Shown: piece after piece, positions 1 through 10,582 of the stretch
How positions within the stretch are numbered: position 1 is the first letter of the stretch
Layout: every line of letters starts with the position of its first letter
Origin: Fasciolopsis buskii
Lineage: Eukaryota; Platyhelminthes; Trematoda; Plagiorchiida; Fasciolidae
Direction: 5' to 3'
Length of the DNA stretch: 64,000 nucleotides
Assembly (NCBI GenBank): GCA_008360955.1
Contig: LUCM01000259.1
Span: 1 to 64,000 of the forward strand
The notes under the pieces: model-generated
What the model was told of the DNA's origin: nothing
The model's input: the letters and a program-made list of their open reading frames with translations, nothing else
Database searches by the model: none
Translations under genes and position numbers: made by a program

Positions 1-172
1 TTGTGGGTGGAAGTTAGTTGTACGTCGGGACTATAGGATACAGCTCGTGTACGGGAATTAATAAGCCAAGGTGTTTAATGTTTACGATTAGTCACGCATT
101 CATAATGCTCATCGTTAAGCGTGATGCAAAAGGTAAAACGTTCACCATCTCGGGCTCACAAAACTACTGTTG

Positions 173-208
<36 letters not shown>
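173..208. repeat. (CTA)12 trinucleotide microsatellite
   Basis: Twelve uninterrupted CTA units read on the plus strand. They sit in the presumed 3' intron or flank of SZT2. Small open frames across it reading poly-Tyr or poly-Thr are artefacts of the repeat. Confidence 0.95.
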
Positions 209-749
209 TTTTATTTGGACTATGGATAATTAGAATAAAAAAGAGAACTGTTAGATTCACAAGTATGCTGGGTATCCTTTTATCTGTTATTTTCTACTTT
301 CTTTATTTACGAAGTAACAAGGTAAGTTAACTTCAGAAGGGTAGTTCACCGCCAACAGAGGGTTGTCGAGTGAAAAATTCCAATCCCTTACAATGAAATC
401 TCAAGATGTTGGCCGTTTGATAGTCGTTTACGTTTAGTGGTGAGTCTGTTTCTAGCTGTCATGACTTGGACTGAAGTAAATACACAGTTCATCCCCGAAC
501 AAACAGCATCAATGAATTTCACACTAAGCTACGGATTCACGTTATTGGATCACACGATTCACACTTGATATGAGCGTTTGCGACGAGGGCTGTCGAAAAT
601 TGAATTCCTACTCAAGTCCGGGGTTGTTAATGGCAACGTGAAGCCGCTACTCGATGGTTAAAAGCTACTAAACGACAGAACAATCAAAATTTTAAGAAGA
701 ACTAGGTCTATTTATGGGGTCATGACAAAGGTGCAAACGACTATCTGCT
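209..749. other. Non-coding stretch, nothing recognised
   Basis: No supported exon or RNA gene. Part of it may be the decayed 3' end of the LINE remnant that follows, but I could not match it to another copy. Confidence 0.5.
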
Positions 750-2280
750 ATCGGGGGGATAAGTCGGCTAAATGGATAACGCGGATCACTACTGACGAAG
801 CACTACGAAATGGAGGCAGATCACCAATCAGTTGTTTCCAGTAACTGACGGTAGATTGACGTAAGATCCAGATGCAACACATCGTTTTCGATGCCACTGA
901 TCCATGTACCCAGAGGGCCACCAAGGCGAAAATGCCATTCCAAATAAAGTGCAGGACACGGCATTCGACAAGAGAGTTCCACGTTAGGGCACTGTGTAAC
1001 GCCACCGAACCGTCGAGGGCGATGACGCTGGAGGAAGGTGGACAGCTGCCCAAATGGCAGCATTGCCTTCTTACTTCACTGTTAGAGATTCGCTCTCCCC
1101 AGATTGTCTGGACAATTTGCCCCAAACACCAAAGGTCGAATACATTCAACTTCCCATTATCCTTCACTTGCAATGGCCAGATTTGTGAGAGAACTGCGGA
1201 ACGACGGATGCGAATCTTCGTTAGAAAGCCAATTTTACTGCGCGCCCACGGTACTCATCGGAGCTGCAAAAATGCTCCGCGTTCGTTGTCGAACTTCGCA
1301 TTAATTTCGTCTTTCTTTTCCCCATTCGGGCACTGATCGAAGGTATCTGAATGGCAACATTCTAGAATCTCTGGTCGTTGATAAAAGCCCTAGGAGCACT
1401 GGGGATAACAAAGGTCGAGAATGCTTCTGTTTTCGTCTTGTCGATGTCAGGGCCAACTTTTGATGCACAGAACGACTGGATCAGTTACTGGCTGTGTGAC
1501 GACTAGGGAATTACTGACAAGAGCCATGTCGTCTGCAAACTTCATATCCGAAATATGGACTGACGGACTAAGCTGGACGCTTGGGTAACCAGTCACTGCG
1601 CAATTCATAGTCTAATTGATGGCATAATTGAACAGAACCAGAAAAAGCGGACAACGCTGTCTCATCCTAGAATGATAGCTACTTCTGAAGGTCACTCACC
1701 GTGCATTCGCACTCGTATTGTAATAGAAAAATAATTAGTACTTAGAATTCGTGGGAGCTTGACAGGTATGTCAACCAACTTTTGTTACTTCCAACAGAGA
1801 CTCGCGATTAACTGGGTCAAAAGCAGCGTGGAAATGAGTGAAACGTGGTACGATGGGCTGTTGGAGCTTGTAGCAGTATTCCAGAATTCGGCCTGCTGTA
1901 AATACTTGGTGAATACAGCCTTAGGCACGTTTAAAGACCCCCTAGTTTGATCTAATGCGGCGATCTCTCGCAGCTGTAAAGAGAATAAGAAATAACGCAC
2001 AGAATATCTTTCCAGTGACATCAATCAGACTGACAGCTCAGTGGTTTTCGCAAACCGTATCGTCACTATCCTTGGGAACGGGTAGAAACACGGTTGTACT
2101 CCAATCGATTGGAAATATCTCTTCTCCCCGTGCAGCGCGGAAGGGCTTTTGAGCATCTTTCACTAACTTTGCGTCACGACTTCGTCCGTTGGCGTACTGG
2201 TGAGGGTGTTTAACGGTGTTGCGATCGTGCTCGACACCGCGGTGTCGCAAATAACCAGCCTGTTCGAGTTTGAGAGCTGC
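750..2280 (-). mobile_element. Degenerate RTE-like LINE remnant (RT and C-terminal region)
   Basis: Read on the minus strand from 2280 down, motifs of a LINE reverse transcriptase appear in the right order but in shifting frames. They are PIDWSTTVFLPVPK near 2100, AAFDPVNRESL near 1800, MKFADDMAL at about 1520-1545 (catalytic FADD box at 1528-1539), and the C-terminal LNVFDLWCLGQIV and RISNSEVRRQ near 1100-1150. Many stops and frameshifts show that it is long dead. Its motifs resemble the remnants at 11.8-13.7 and 24.7-25.7 kb more than the younger copy at 5.6-9.3 kb. It lies in the sense direction of SZT2. Confidence 0.8.
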
Positions 2281-3192
2281 ACTAGAGGAAACCCGGTCTG
2301 AAAAAGCTGCCCTAATCTAAACTGCCCTAGGATATGGCGCATAAATTCACCCGAAGGGCTGGTGCGCGCACCAGTCTCCCGTAACTAACAGCAAACCTTG
2401 TCTAGGTGCACGGTTAGTCGAAATTTGGAGTTAGTCCTAAGATTCGTCCTTTGTTACATTGTTAGCCTTGTTGGCGGGCGTATAAGCGGCTGTCACAGTC
2501 AACTTATGGCGGAATGCCTCTGAAACGCGTTGCAGCTAGCCTGGAGGATAATGGCTCAGAAATTTGGTACGCCGTTAGCTTTCTAGCTCAAGATAATGGA
2601 GACCACTGAATGGAGGGCTTGTCCAATAATCTATTGCGACAGAGCCAGCAGAGTACATTTGGCCCTGGGACCTTGAATAAATCGTGAGCGCTGGTCGAGA
2701 AGGCAATCTTAGCCGTTCGCGATTATTTAGCTTAGAATAATGCAGCTTTATACTGTACCAATAGGTAATCAGCGGTCTAATTCAGTAACCCATCTGAACA
2801 ACTTCGTGGACTAGATGGAACATCGAAAGAGACGATGGGCCTACATTGTAGATAGCCATCCACGTACGCCACGCGGTAGCGCAGTTAGCTGATTTGATGT
2901 TTGATACTTTCTGTGGAGAGGGAGGATGGCCGAAAAAACGAATGTCTTCTACAGGTTGATATATCAGCATGGATATCGGAGAAAATCGTGCTCTCAATTT
3001 AATTTGTTGTACAATAACCGTCTCGAGCAACAAGAAAAACAAACAGTGGAACCTTCAAAAATTATTTCAACAAGATCAGATCATCGGGAAAAGTTAAGAA
3101 TATCAAAGAGAAAGACTATGCAAGACAGTGGGGAAATTGAAGCATGAAGTTAAAACTACACATAAATAGAAAAGTTTCAAACACTGACTCAC
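2281..3192. other. Presumed SZT2 intron, nothing recognised
   Basis: An open minus-strand frame of 86 codons at 2782-3042 is present but has no recognisable family and no matching splice phase, so I do not call it. The next SZT2 exon may be hidden here. Confidence 0.4.
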
Positions 3193-3592
3193 GGGACAGG
3201 TAATACTGAATGACCCACATGTAGTAATCGTAGGAAAACGAGTTCACATGCGTATAATCACAAAGTCGACTGGACTCATCCCATGAGAATCCACTAGCGA
3301 AGCGATTATGCTCCACTTGATTTTTGGTCGTGTACTGAGACTGTGATGTGCCTGACGCTTCACCGGACCTTGGGGAGGGTGAGTCTGGATAGCTGGGACT
3401 GTGCGAATCTGAATGCCCAGAAGCCGCATCACGCATTACCGAAGCGACGCTCGCGGCGGCTGAGGCTGCGGCCTGGGTGATAACTTGAGCCGTGAATGGA
3501 CCGCAGATCAAAGCTCGCGAAGCGTGACGACTGAAACGGCTGAGTTCAATGGTTCCAAGACGGACGAACATGTGACCGTTGCGGATAAAAAC
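3193..3592 (-). CDS. SZT2: SZT2, late exon with NSFSYD motif (C-terminus not reached)
   Basis: A strong acceptor (TCTTATTTAG) precedes 3592, and a GTGAGT donor follows at 3193. The exon begins on a codon boundary with VFIRNGHMFVRLGTIELSRF, has an Ala/Ser-rich and Ser/Pro-rich insert, and ends with THVNSFSYDYYMWVIQYYL. My recollection is that animal SZT2 has a closely similar HxxSFSYDF motif in its C-terminal quarter, which is the strongest evidence that the small exons belong to SZT2. The exon leaves one base of a codon, so at least one more exon must follow toward base 1. I cannot identify it. Confidence 0.78.
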
Positions 3593-3807
3593 CTAAATAA
3601 GAGGAAGGAATTCCTTGAGATATGATAGCGCCGAATGAATGATTCGACTGAATGATTTCGAGCTGACTTGGTAGTGAGAGCTCAGCTTCAAGCGCCGTCC
3701 TCAGCCCGCCTCCGGCAACTCCCTTAGGGCAGACGAGGTGGTCCGTAGTTCTCTGCTACTTTATCCTAAACAGGCTGATAGTTTCCGGTCACCCTTAAAC
3801 ACATTAC

Positions 3808-3986
3808 GGATAACATCTGTTCAGCTTTTCCACTGAACTCATTGGACTCATAACTGCATTCGTAGGGATAAACGGGAATACGGCGAGGCCTATATATTCC
3901 AGTATCTAGCGCACATGGTAAGAGAACAGTGGATGTCGGAATGATAACTAGCCCACTACCGGACCCATCGAAGATAACAGAAGGCA
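3808..3986 (-). CDS. SZT2: SZT2, internal exon at 3.9 kb
   Basis: The acceptor is CCGTTTAAG before 3986, and two bases complete the preceding codon to Met. The exon reads PSVIFDGSGSGLVIIPTSTV, then PVYPYECSYESNEFSGKAEQ. The donor could be TCC/GTAATG at 3808 or AGG/GTGACC slightly further on (near 3790). Both end on a codon boundary and both fit the next exon, so the exact end is open. Confidence 0.55.
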
Positions 3987-4012
3987 CTTAAACGGATTAC
4001 AGATCGAATCAT

Positions 4013-4235
4013 TTTCATCATAGTTGAGCGTTAAATAGCAAGGCGAGCCTCACTGAACGCTGCCTCTTCCCCAGGGTTACATGTTTCCACAAAAAGTGTA
4101 TATCCAAGGGGAACAGAGAGTGGACCTACACAGACGACAAAAGATAATATGGCATACGGAACACAATCTAACTTTACAAACGCACTCTTTCAATTATTCT
4201 GATTGGATGGTGAACGAAAATCCGTGTTCTGCATG
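4013..4235 (-). mobile_element. 5'-truncated RTE-like LINE, 3' UTR only
   Basis: This block matches the 3' untranslated end of the LINE at 5640-9312 (for example CAAGGGGAACAG and GAGTGGACCTACA in both) with moderate divergence. It ends, on the minus strand, in a short ATG-rich tail. Such dead-on-arrival 3' ends are the usual product of incomplete target-primed reverse transcription. It lies in an SZT2 intron, in the sense direction. Confidence 0.75.
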
Positions 4236-4769
4236 AAACGAAACACCGAACACCGTGTATGCTCATTTCCGGACTAAAAGAGCAATTTCGAAACAAACAG
4301 AAACGATCGCATGATTAGCGGAGCTGACGGAATATGTTACGTACTGACCATAATTTGGCTGAAAACAGATTGCGCCTGTCTGTGTGTGATTGCGTGTGAA
4401 TAAGTTAGGAATAGAAGTCACTGTGGATGGCATTTGTAATCGAGAAACTCAGCTGTCCATGTTATCCAGTACCGGTGTAGTGAGGTACTGTGTTGAAAAG
4501 CAGAACTTACGTTGGAGTTTACTTATCTCTTGTGAACAAACATTGGGAGGAAAACGTAATCTAACCAGTAACATATGAACACAAAGTCTGGTCATTAATT
4601 GTGCGCAGATTGTATAAGAAAACCAGATCGGCTGGTGAATAAAGGGATGGCAATCAGGGGCACTACCCACTTTAAACAACAAACAGCCAACTATACAGGG
4701 TGAAGTTCATACACCGGAAACTGATGACATCTTAGAAGGAAAAATGAGTTATGAGATGTCAAACATCAC
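4236..4769. other. SZT2 intron, nothing recognised
   Basis: Intron sequence between the 3' UTR LINE fragment and the exon ending at 4770. Small opposing open frames at 4390-4680 have no family signal. Confidence 0.4.
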
Positions 4770-5161
4770 TTGCCTCCATGATATGCACCCCAGTCAAATG
4801 GATGGCTCGATGGAATAGACCGTACGAGCAATTCGGGTTGTTCGCGTTGCGTCTGAATGTCTGTGAAGTACCAACAGTATCAGTGGTGGTCTTGGCCATC
4901 TGTAAGCCGCCAGTGGAGCCTATTATCACTGGGCGAAATCCCACCTCCGACTGCAAATACTGGGCATAGCGCGCAAGAAACGCAGTGCATAAACGACGTT
5001 CCCAACTAGTCAGTGCATTGCCATCTGAACTGCTAGTGGATGTGGCAGTACACGAGTCTTCAGCGACCGCTGATATCGTGTGAGCCTGAGATCCGGCCAA
5101 TTCATTGAACGGATTACGAGACCAACAGAGCCATGGGGAAGCAGAATGTAATCCAGCCACA
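4770..5161 (-). CDS. SZT2: SZT2, internal exon with YAQYLQSEVGF block
   Basis: The acceptor is ACGAATTAG before 5161. One base completes the codon left at 11349, followed by VAGLHSASPWLCWSRNPFNE. A Ser/Thr linker is followed by WERRLCTAFLARYAQYLQSE and VGFRPVIIGS, which resembles a conserved C-terminal block of SZT2 (helix, then Gly-Phe strand). The donor GCAA/GTGATG at 4770 is weak but leaves the single base that the exon at 3986 needs. Confidence 0.7.
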
Positions 5162-5639
5162 CTAATTCGTGGCTGAGAAACGGGAGCCTGGGATAGATCG
5201 TTTGTTGTTGGTCCAACAATGCAACTTCACAAAATCGATAAATGGAAAAAGGCGAAGAGGAAAATCACGCTGGAATACACTGCGATGGGAAAAAAACAAT
5301 CAAATAAACGGGTATTGCCGAAAATCACACAACAACCGTTACGTGAACACTTTCCGCTTCAGCAGGCAACAATGTTAAGAAAAAATACTTGAATCTATGT
5401 TCCGTTTATTCAATGAGAATAGGAGAATCTTTTCATAATGAGCTGTAAGTTTTGGAATTTCCTAGAGAGTAAATAGGTTACAAATTTAATCGGTGTCCCA
5501 TTTTAGCTACCTTGTGTATATCACAACCAAGACGCATTATGAACCAGCTAGGATGAATAAATTGAGATTTATTCACAAAAATTTGAGGCACACACTACCA
5601 AAAATCCAGCATCAACAAATAACGGCAATCACCATCGTT
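5162..5639. other. SZT2 intron, nothing recognised
   Basis: AT-rich intron sequence between the exon acceptor at 5161 and the 3' end of the LINE. No coding or RNA signal. Confidence 0.45.
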
Positions 5640-6027
5640 CAGCGTTAAACAGCAAGGCAAGCCTCACTGACCGCTGCCTTTCCCCAGAGTTACACGTTTA
5701 TATAAAAAAGTGAATATCCAAGGGGAATAGGGAGTGGACCTACATAGGCGGAAAAAGATAAGATGCTGCTGCAGCCAACACACGAAACACAGTCTAACTG
5801 TACAAACACACGTGTTTTCAATCATTCTGATTCGATAGAAAATGACAGCACGATCGCCACTGTCCACGGTTCACTGCCATATCCTTGAATGTCTTCAGCC
5901 AGCAAGTCGACGAGTCTTTCGGACCCCAACCACGAAGAGGCGAGACACCTATTTTACCTAAGTTGGCTGTACATTTTCTCATTCCGCGTTGCCACGTAAT
6001 CTGTCGTCCTCCACATGGCTTCTTCCA

Positions 6028-6504
6028 CTACTTGGCCAGAACACAAAATGGGGCACGATATGGTAGACGAGTGTTCGCCATATACAACACGTGACCGAAC
6101 CAGCGTAGTCTACTAAGTTTCATAAGCTGAAACAAGGTGTTCTCAGAATTGGCATCTTGTACTAGATTTCTGACCCCCACATTACTCACCCAATCACTCC
6201 ATCCAATCCTAGCCATACTACGCAAACATCGGTTGTCGAGAGCCTCTAACCGACGAACATCGCCCACACGCATACTCCATGTCTCGCAACCGTACAACAG
6301 AACTGAACGCACTGCAGCACAGTACACACGACCTTTCAACTTCAGTGAAATATCAGGCCGACGCCACAAGTGATTCAGTCCAGTGTAAGCTGCACGAGCC
6401 TTGGATATACGCATGTATACCTCCCCTGTCGAACTACCATTGTTCGACACGCAGCTACCAAGGTGGCCGAAACGGTACACAGTCGTTAGTTCGTCTCCAT
6501 CCAT
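6028..6504 (-). pseudogene. LINE copy 1, RT C-terminal region
   Basis: This is the conserved C-terminal part: GHLGSCVS, MRISKARAAYTGLNHLWRR, YCAAVRSVLLYGCETWSMR, DNRCLRSMARIGWSDWVSN and LMKLSRLRWFGHVL. It matches the plus-strand copy at 47.5-47.8 kb closely. It ends near 6028, followed by 3' UTR. Confidence 0.88.
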
Positions 6505-6754
6505 CCAGTATCAAGTTCGGCGCTGCTGTCGTCCAGTCCTGTAACAGTACTTTGCACTTTGAAGGTGCAAAGCACATGCCAAACCAAGCAATCGATCTCG
6601 GCAGTCTATCCAGTGCGCATTGTGCATGGTCCGCAGACTCGAACAGGCACACGACGTCGTCTGCGTAATCTAGGTCGCACAGCATCCCTCCACTTACCAG
6701 TTCGACTCCTACATCCCGGAGGTCTCCTAAAGCATCTTCCATCACCTCGTCCAT
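6455..6754 (-). pseudogene. LINE copy 1, RT catalytic box segment
   Basis: The segment contains MDEVMEDALGDL and CDLDYADDVVCLF, the YADD motif C of reverse transcriptase, then FAPSKCKVLLQDW. It is out of frame with motif A upstream and loses frame again after LILDG near 6505. Confidence 0.88.
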
Positions 6755-7755
6755 GACGAAGTTGAGCAGAAATGGAGAGATGGGACACCCTTGTCGAATG
6801 AACGTGGCAGTTCACCGTATACCCTAACGTGACCATAGGTATGCGAGTACAATGCTCGCAACAGGTTCACAAAATTCGTTGGCATACCCCTCCAGTGGAG
6901 AGCACTGAGTAGTACTGGTCGATCCACGGAGTCGAAAGCACCTTTCAAATCGAGGAAGACTACGATCGTAGGGCGGCGGTGTGTGTGGTGCGTTTCGAGT
7001 ATCTGTCGAAGAGTGAATATCTGGTCGATGCGACTTCGACCTGGCCGAAATCCAGCTTGTTGTTTGCGGATATCACTCTCGCGAATCGGTGTCAAACGGC
7101 GCAGCATTATCGAAGCTAACACCTTAGTAACTATCGGAATTAAACTAATCCCACGATGACTGCTGCAGTCACTCCGCGTACCTTTCTTGAAGATGGGTAT
7201 AATCAGTGACTCACTCCACGATAACGGAATACGCTCCTCGTTCCAAATATCATGAAGCAAGGAGGTAAGTGATTTCATCAGCACTTCTCCACCCAATTTG
7301 AAAAGAACTGGGGGAACGTCGTCGGGACCGGATGCTTTTCCCTTCTTCAGAAGCCGAATATTCGACTGCACCTCCACTTCCGTTGGGGGCTCAAGTGACA
7401 CCTCCCAAGGATTCACAGCTCCAGACGTCGGACTAAATAAGGTAGCTTCTGGCCAGCTAAACTGATCCTTGAAATGCTCTGCCCAACGGTTCAGTCTTTC
7501 CTGTCTACCATGGGTGAACTCTCCAGTCCTATCGCACACGACTTCACTAACCGAAGTTCGCTGCCCACCGCTGTCGCGTATAAGCTTAAACAGCCTTTGA
7601 CTGTTACCTGAAGCGGACGCCACTTCCATCTCTTCGGCTACCTTAACCCACCAGTTTTCGCGGTCATCCTTAAGGCTTATCGTCAACTGACGCTGCAACT
7701 GCCGACGCATCTTATTCACTTCCTTGCAGTTAGGCAGCTTGCATTTTTGCTCCAT
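6742..7755 (-). pseudogene. LINE copy 1, reverse transcriptase motifs 0-B
   Basis: The frame contains KGKASGPDDVPPVLFKLG, IPIFKKGTRSDCSSHRGIS, QAGFRPGRSRIDQIF and motif A FLDLKGAFDSVDR with its catalytic Asp. After GELPRSF the frame is lost near 6790, and the downstream block with CPISPFLLNFV and the YADD box lies in another frame. The copy at 47.0-47.2 kb has the same break. Confidence 0.9.
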
Positions 7756-7892
7756 TAGACTTAGCGACGCTTTGAGATCCAGTGTTTTCGATGAATGCTA
7801 GATCTAAGACCGCAGGCGAAATTTGCTGCCAAATGTATCGCCTGCTTAATTTGATCCCACTGATCGTCTACATTGCTATTGGTTGCAGTTCT

Positions 7893-8696
7893 TTATCCCT
7901 CGGATAGTTTATGTTCGTAAATGTTGCGAACAGCCGAATCAGACAAACGTTCGACAGCCAATCGGGTTTGTGGCCTGCGTCCACGGCCATTCAGCTGCAG
8001 CAAAAATCGCATTAAAACTAACGCATGGTCCGATTCGACGTACGTGGTCCAGTACGATCCACAGTTTTGGACAGAACCGCGCCAACAGTAGCTAACTGCA
8101 ATGTGGTCGGTCTGACTCAGAGTACCTGTCGAGTTAGAGCGCCATGTCGCAGTGCGACGCGAACTGTGTCGGAAATTCGCACTAGATAGGAATAAATGAT
8201 TATCTGCACAGAATTGGAGAAGTCTTTCTCCGTTGTCTGTTCGCTGTGCAGGCAAGGCGCATCGCCCGCCTAAACAGGACTCCGATGCACTAAGTTTTCC
8301 AACTTGTGCAATAAAGTCACCTGTCACCACTACAATGTCAGAGCGTTTGCTCTTCCGAACAAGAGTGACGAGGTTGTCGTAAAACTCGTCTTTTTCCATG
8401 TCAATGCTGCAGTCTGTTGGAACGTATGCTGAGATAACCAATAAACTACGCTTAACACTACTATCCTTTCGGACGCCGACTGATCCCTGCAGTCTCATGG
8501 CACACAGGCGACTGTTGACTGGGATCCAGTCTAGAAGGGCTGTCTCAGCCCTCTCAATCAAGACTATTCCTACACCCCGTTGACCCACAGCTTGAGCTGA
8601 TTCATCTCCTGAAGTGCGAAGAAAATATCTTGATGAGATGTTCGGTGCAGTTAGTTGAATTATTCTACTCGAATCCTGAATTCGTGTTTTATTCAC
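7893..8696 (-). pseudogene. LINE copy 1, APE-type endonuclease domain
   Basis: This domain nicks target DNA to prime reverse transcription. The frame shows TRIQDSS, GVGIVLIERAE, an ISAYVPTDCS strand, IVVVTGDFIAQVG (the usual GDFN has Ile for Asn, a likely inactivating change), TDHIAVS and a final SDHALV box, in the standard order of exonuclease-endonuclease-phosphatase domains of LINEs. The stop at 7893 separates it from the RT. Confidence 0.88.
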
Positions 8697-8721
8697 GCAG
8701 CAGACATCAATCGAAAGTGAA

Positions 8722-9216
8722 TCAGTCTACTGTCAGAGCCAAACACGCCTGTTGACCAGCCTGCATTAAAGAGCGCACATTGAAGGAACCGAGATTCAGA
8801 GGCTGACGAGGCTTGAGAAAATGTGAGCTAACAGACTGAAAACCACTTACTACACTACTTGACAACGAACCGTTGCGAGTATCGGGCGTGTTATCAATGG
8901 AGATACTATGGGTAGGCAGAAGGGGCAAACAGATTGGGTTGGAGACAGAAGAAACAGGTTGAATAAAAGAGAGGGAACTGTGAGCAGTAGCATACTTATC
9001 ACTACCCACCCCACCTGCGCTCGATGCNTATGGATAAGCAGAGCGAAAAGAGATTTGGTTGGAGACAGAAGAGACAGGTTGAATAAAAGAGAGGGAACTC
9101 TGAGCAGTAGCATACTTATCACTATCCATGCCGCTCGATGCAATTTGCAGCGCAATCCTGATTATCCTGCGCGACGACCGATGCAGTATGGAATTATTTG
9201 TAGGCGTGTAACTCAT
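8722..9216 (-). pseudogene. LINE copy 1, N-terminal part of ORF
   Basis: The ATG at 9216 matches the start of the copy at 35.5-36.1 kb. The protein has a Ser-rich N-terminus, a tandem repeat of about 38 residues (SDKYATA...SLSFIQPVSS twice) that the other copy has only once, and then the endonuclease start NLGSFNVRSLMQAGQQ. A 4-base insertion relative to the other copy shifts the frame and gives a stop at 8722. A single N at 9028 lies at the junction of the two repeats. Confidence 0.8.
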
Positions 9217-9312
9217 GGGGATTGATGGACGGGTACTGCTAAGGAGTCCAGCCGCTAAACAGAAGAACGATTAGGGTTCTCAACCAAAGCCTTTGGTTTT
9301 GACAAGAACCTG

Positions 9313-10469
9313 ACCGATGGGTTAGCCACTATTCTCCAGCAATCTTTTGGTCATTTTGATGTGGCCTCCAGTACCTCCGGTTTGAAATTACCATCACCTT
9401 ATTTTCCAAGAAGCTTCAGAATTTTCGTCAATATCCACTGAGTTGGTGGTCTATTAACTTAACGCGTTACGGCACTAAGCCTATTAGGAATCGGATCAAA
9501 GTTCAGATGGCAGTGTGCTTTTATATGAAGCACACTCTGGACCCAAGAAGGTGCTTTCACCCAATTTAAGTCAAACTGAAGGAAAACAACTACAATCCTT
9601 CCTTTATTGAGTGACTACTTCGTAATTCACATCCGATGACATCTGGAGCGTTCAAATATTATTCCACTCTATCTGGACAATGGCGCATGAAATATCGGTA
9701 GCAACAAAGATTTACCGTAAACATAAGTAAGTATTTGATCCTCTTCGGACGTAATTGACTTCCTCCATGAGAGACATGGGCATTGGCAAAATTTAGCATG
9801 ATTTAAATGATGGTCTTGTTCAGTTTGCACCTTTGAAAAATCTAAAACACGACACTTTAAAATGTTTTCTAATCAGTTCACTATCCTCTACATTGTGCTG
9901 CCAAAATATTTTACTGTTTCTTGCTGACTGCAACTCTTTCACGAGAACAACGCAAGCGACTAACGTAGCGCGCTCAAATGACCTCGATGCAAGGTTATCT
10001 TTAATACAAATCAAGACCATTCCCAAACGAAAATTCTCCAGTTCGTGGTCAACTATTATTGCAACCTAGTTAACATAAAGTAATTGTCGTCAGTCTATAA
10101 ATACTGGCGAAATCCTACGTGGAATACTAGTTAAAACAAGTGGTTTTGTTGAACAAGCGAGTTCGTTATCATTAATGAACGGGAACTAGGATAAATCCTA
10201 AGATTTTTGCTAAAACGTTTAGGAAATTTCCATGCTCCAGTAGGATTCTATTCTTCATGTTCAGACTAGTTTTCCGTGACAATGAAGGTCATCCACGTTT
10301 AACTGGCTTTATTTCAGTCTATATACAAATATAATGAGCGATACCTGCAAGTAACTTCGCGCCATTTTCTGATGCATCTTTAAACCTCGCAAGTACTAGC
10401 ACACTGCCTTGCTCATTGATGAGCAACCCGAATGTAAATGATTTATCACCAATCAAGGTGACATCACTA
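9313..10469. other. SZT2 intron, nothing recognised
   Basis: AT-rich intron sequence between the 5' end of the LINE and the TA repeat. No coding, RNA or known repeat signal seen. Confidence 0.45.
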
Positions 10470-10582
10470 TATATATATATATATATATACATGTATATAT
10501 ATATATACATGTATATATATATATATACATGTATATATATATATATACATGTATATATATATATATACATGTATATATATAT
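10470..10582. repeat. TA microsatellite with periodic ACATGT islands
   Basis: About 110 bases of alternating TA interrupted five times, at roughly 18-22 base spacing, by ACATGT. Each island is its own reverse complement, so the whole block reads much the same on both strands and could fold or extrude. Short open frames reading poly-Tyr/Ile are artefacts. Confidence 0.95.

Larger units (their letters stand above)
5640..9312 (-). mobile_element. Nearly full-length RTE-like non-LTR retrotransposon (copy 1)
   Basis: Reading from 9312 to 5640 the element has part of a 5' UTR, an N-terminal region starting with ATG at 9216, an APE-type endonuclease, a reverse transcriptase with a YADD box at 6656-6667, a C-terminal region and a 3' UTR with a short ATG-type tail. 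It is broken in several places: a 4-base insertion near 8725, a break between endonuclease and RT near 7760-7890, a frameshift near 6790 (shared with the copy at 46.5 kb), and another near 6500. I place it in an RTE-like clade by motif order and short 3' tail. Clade was not verified. It sits in the SZT2 intron between 11349 and 5161, in the sense direction. Confidence 0.9.

Noticed and set aside
872..1336. Plus-strand open frame of 154 codons
   Set aside because: It is antisense to the degenerate LINE RT remnant on the minus strand, which carries real motifs.
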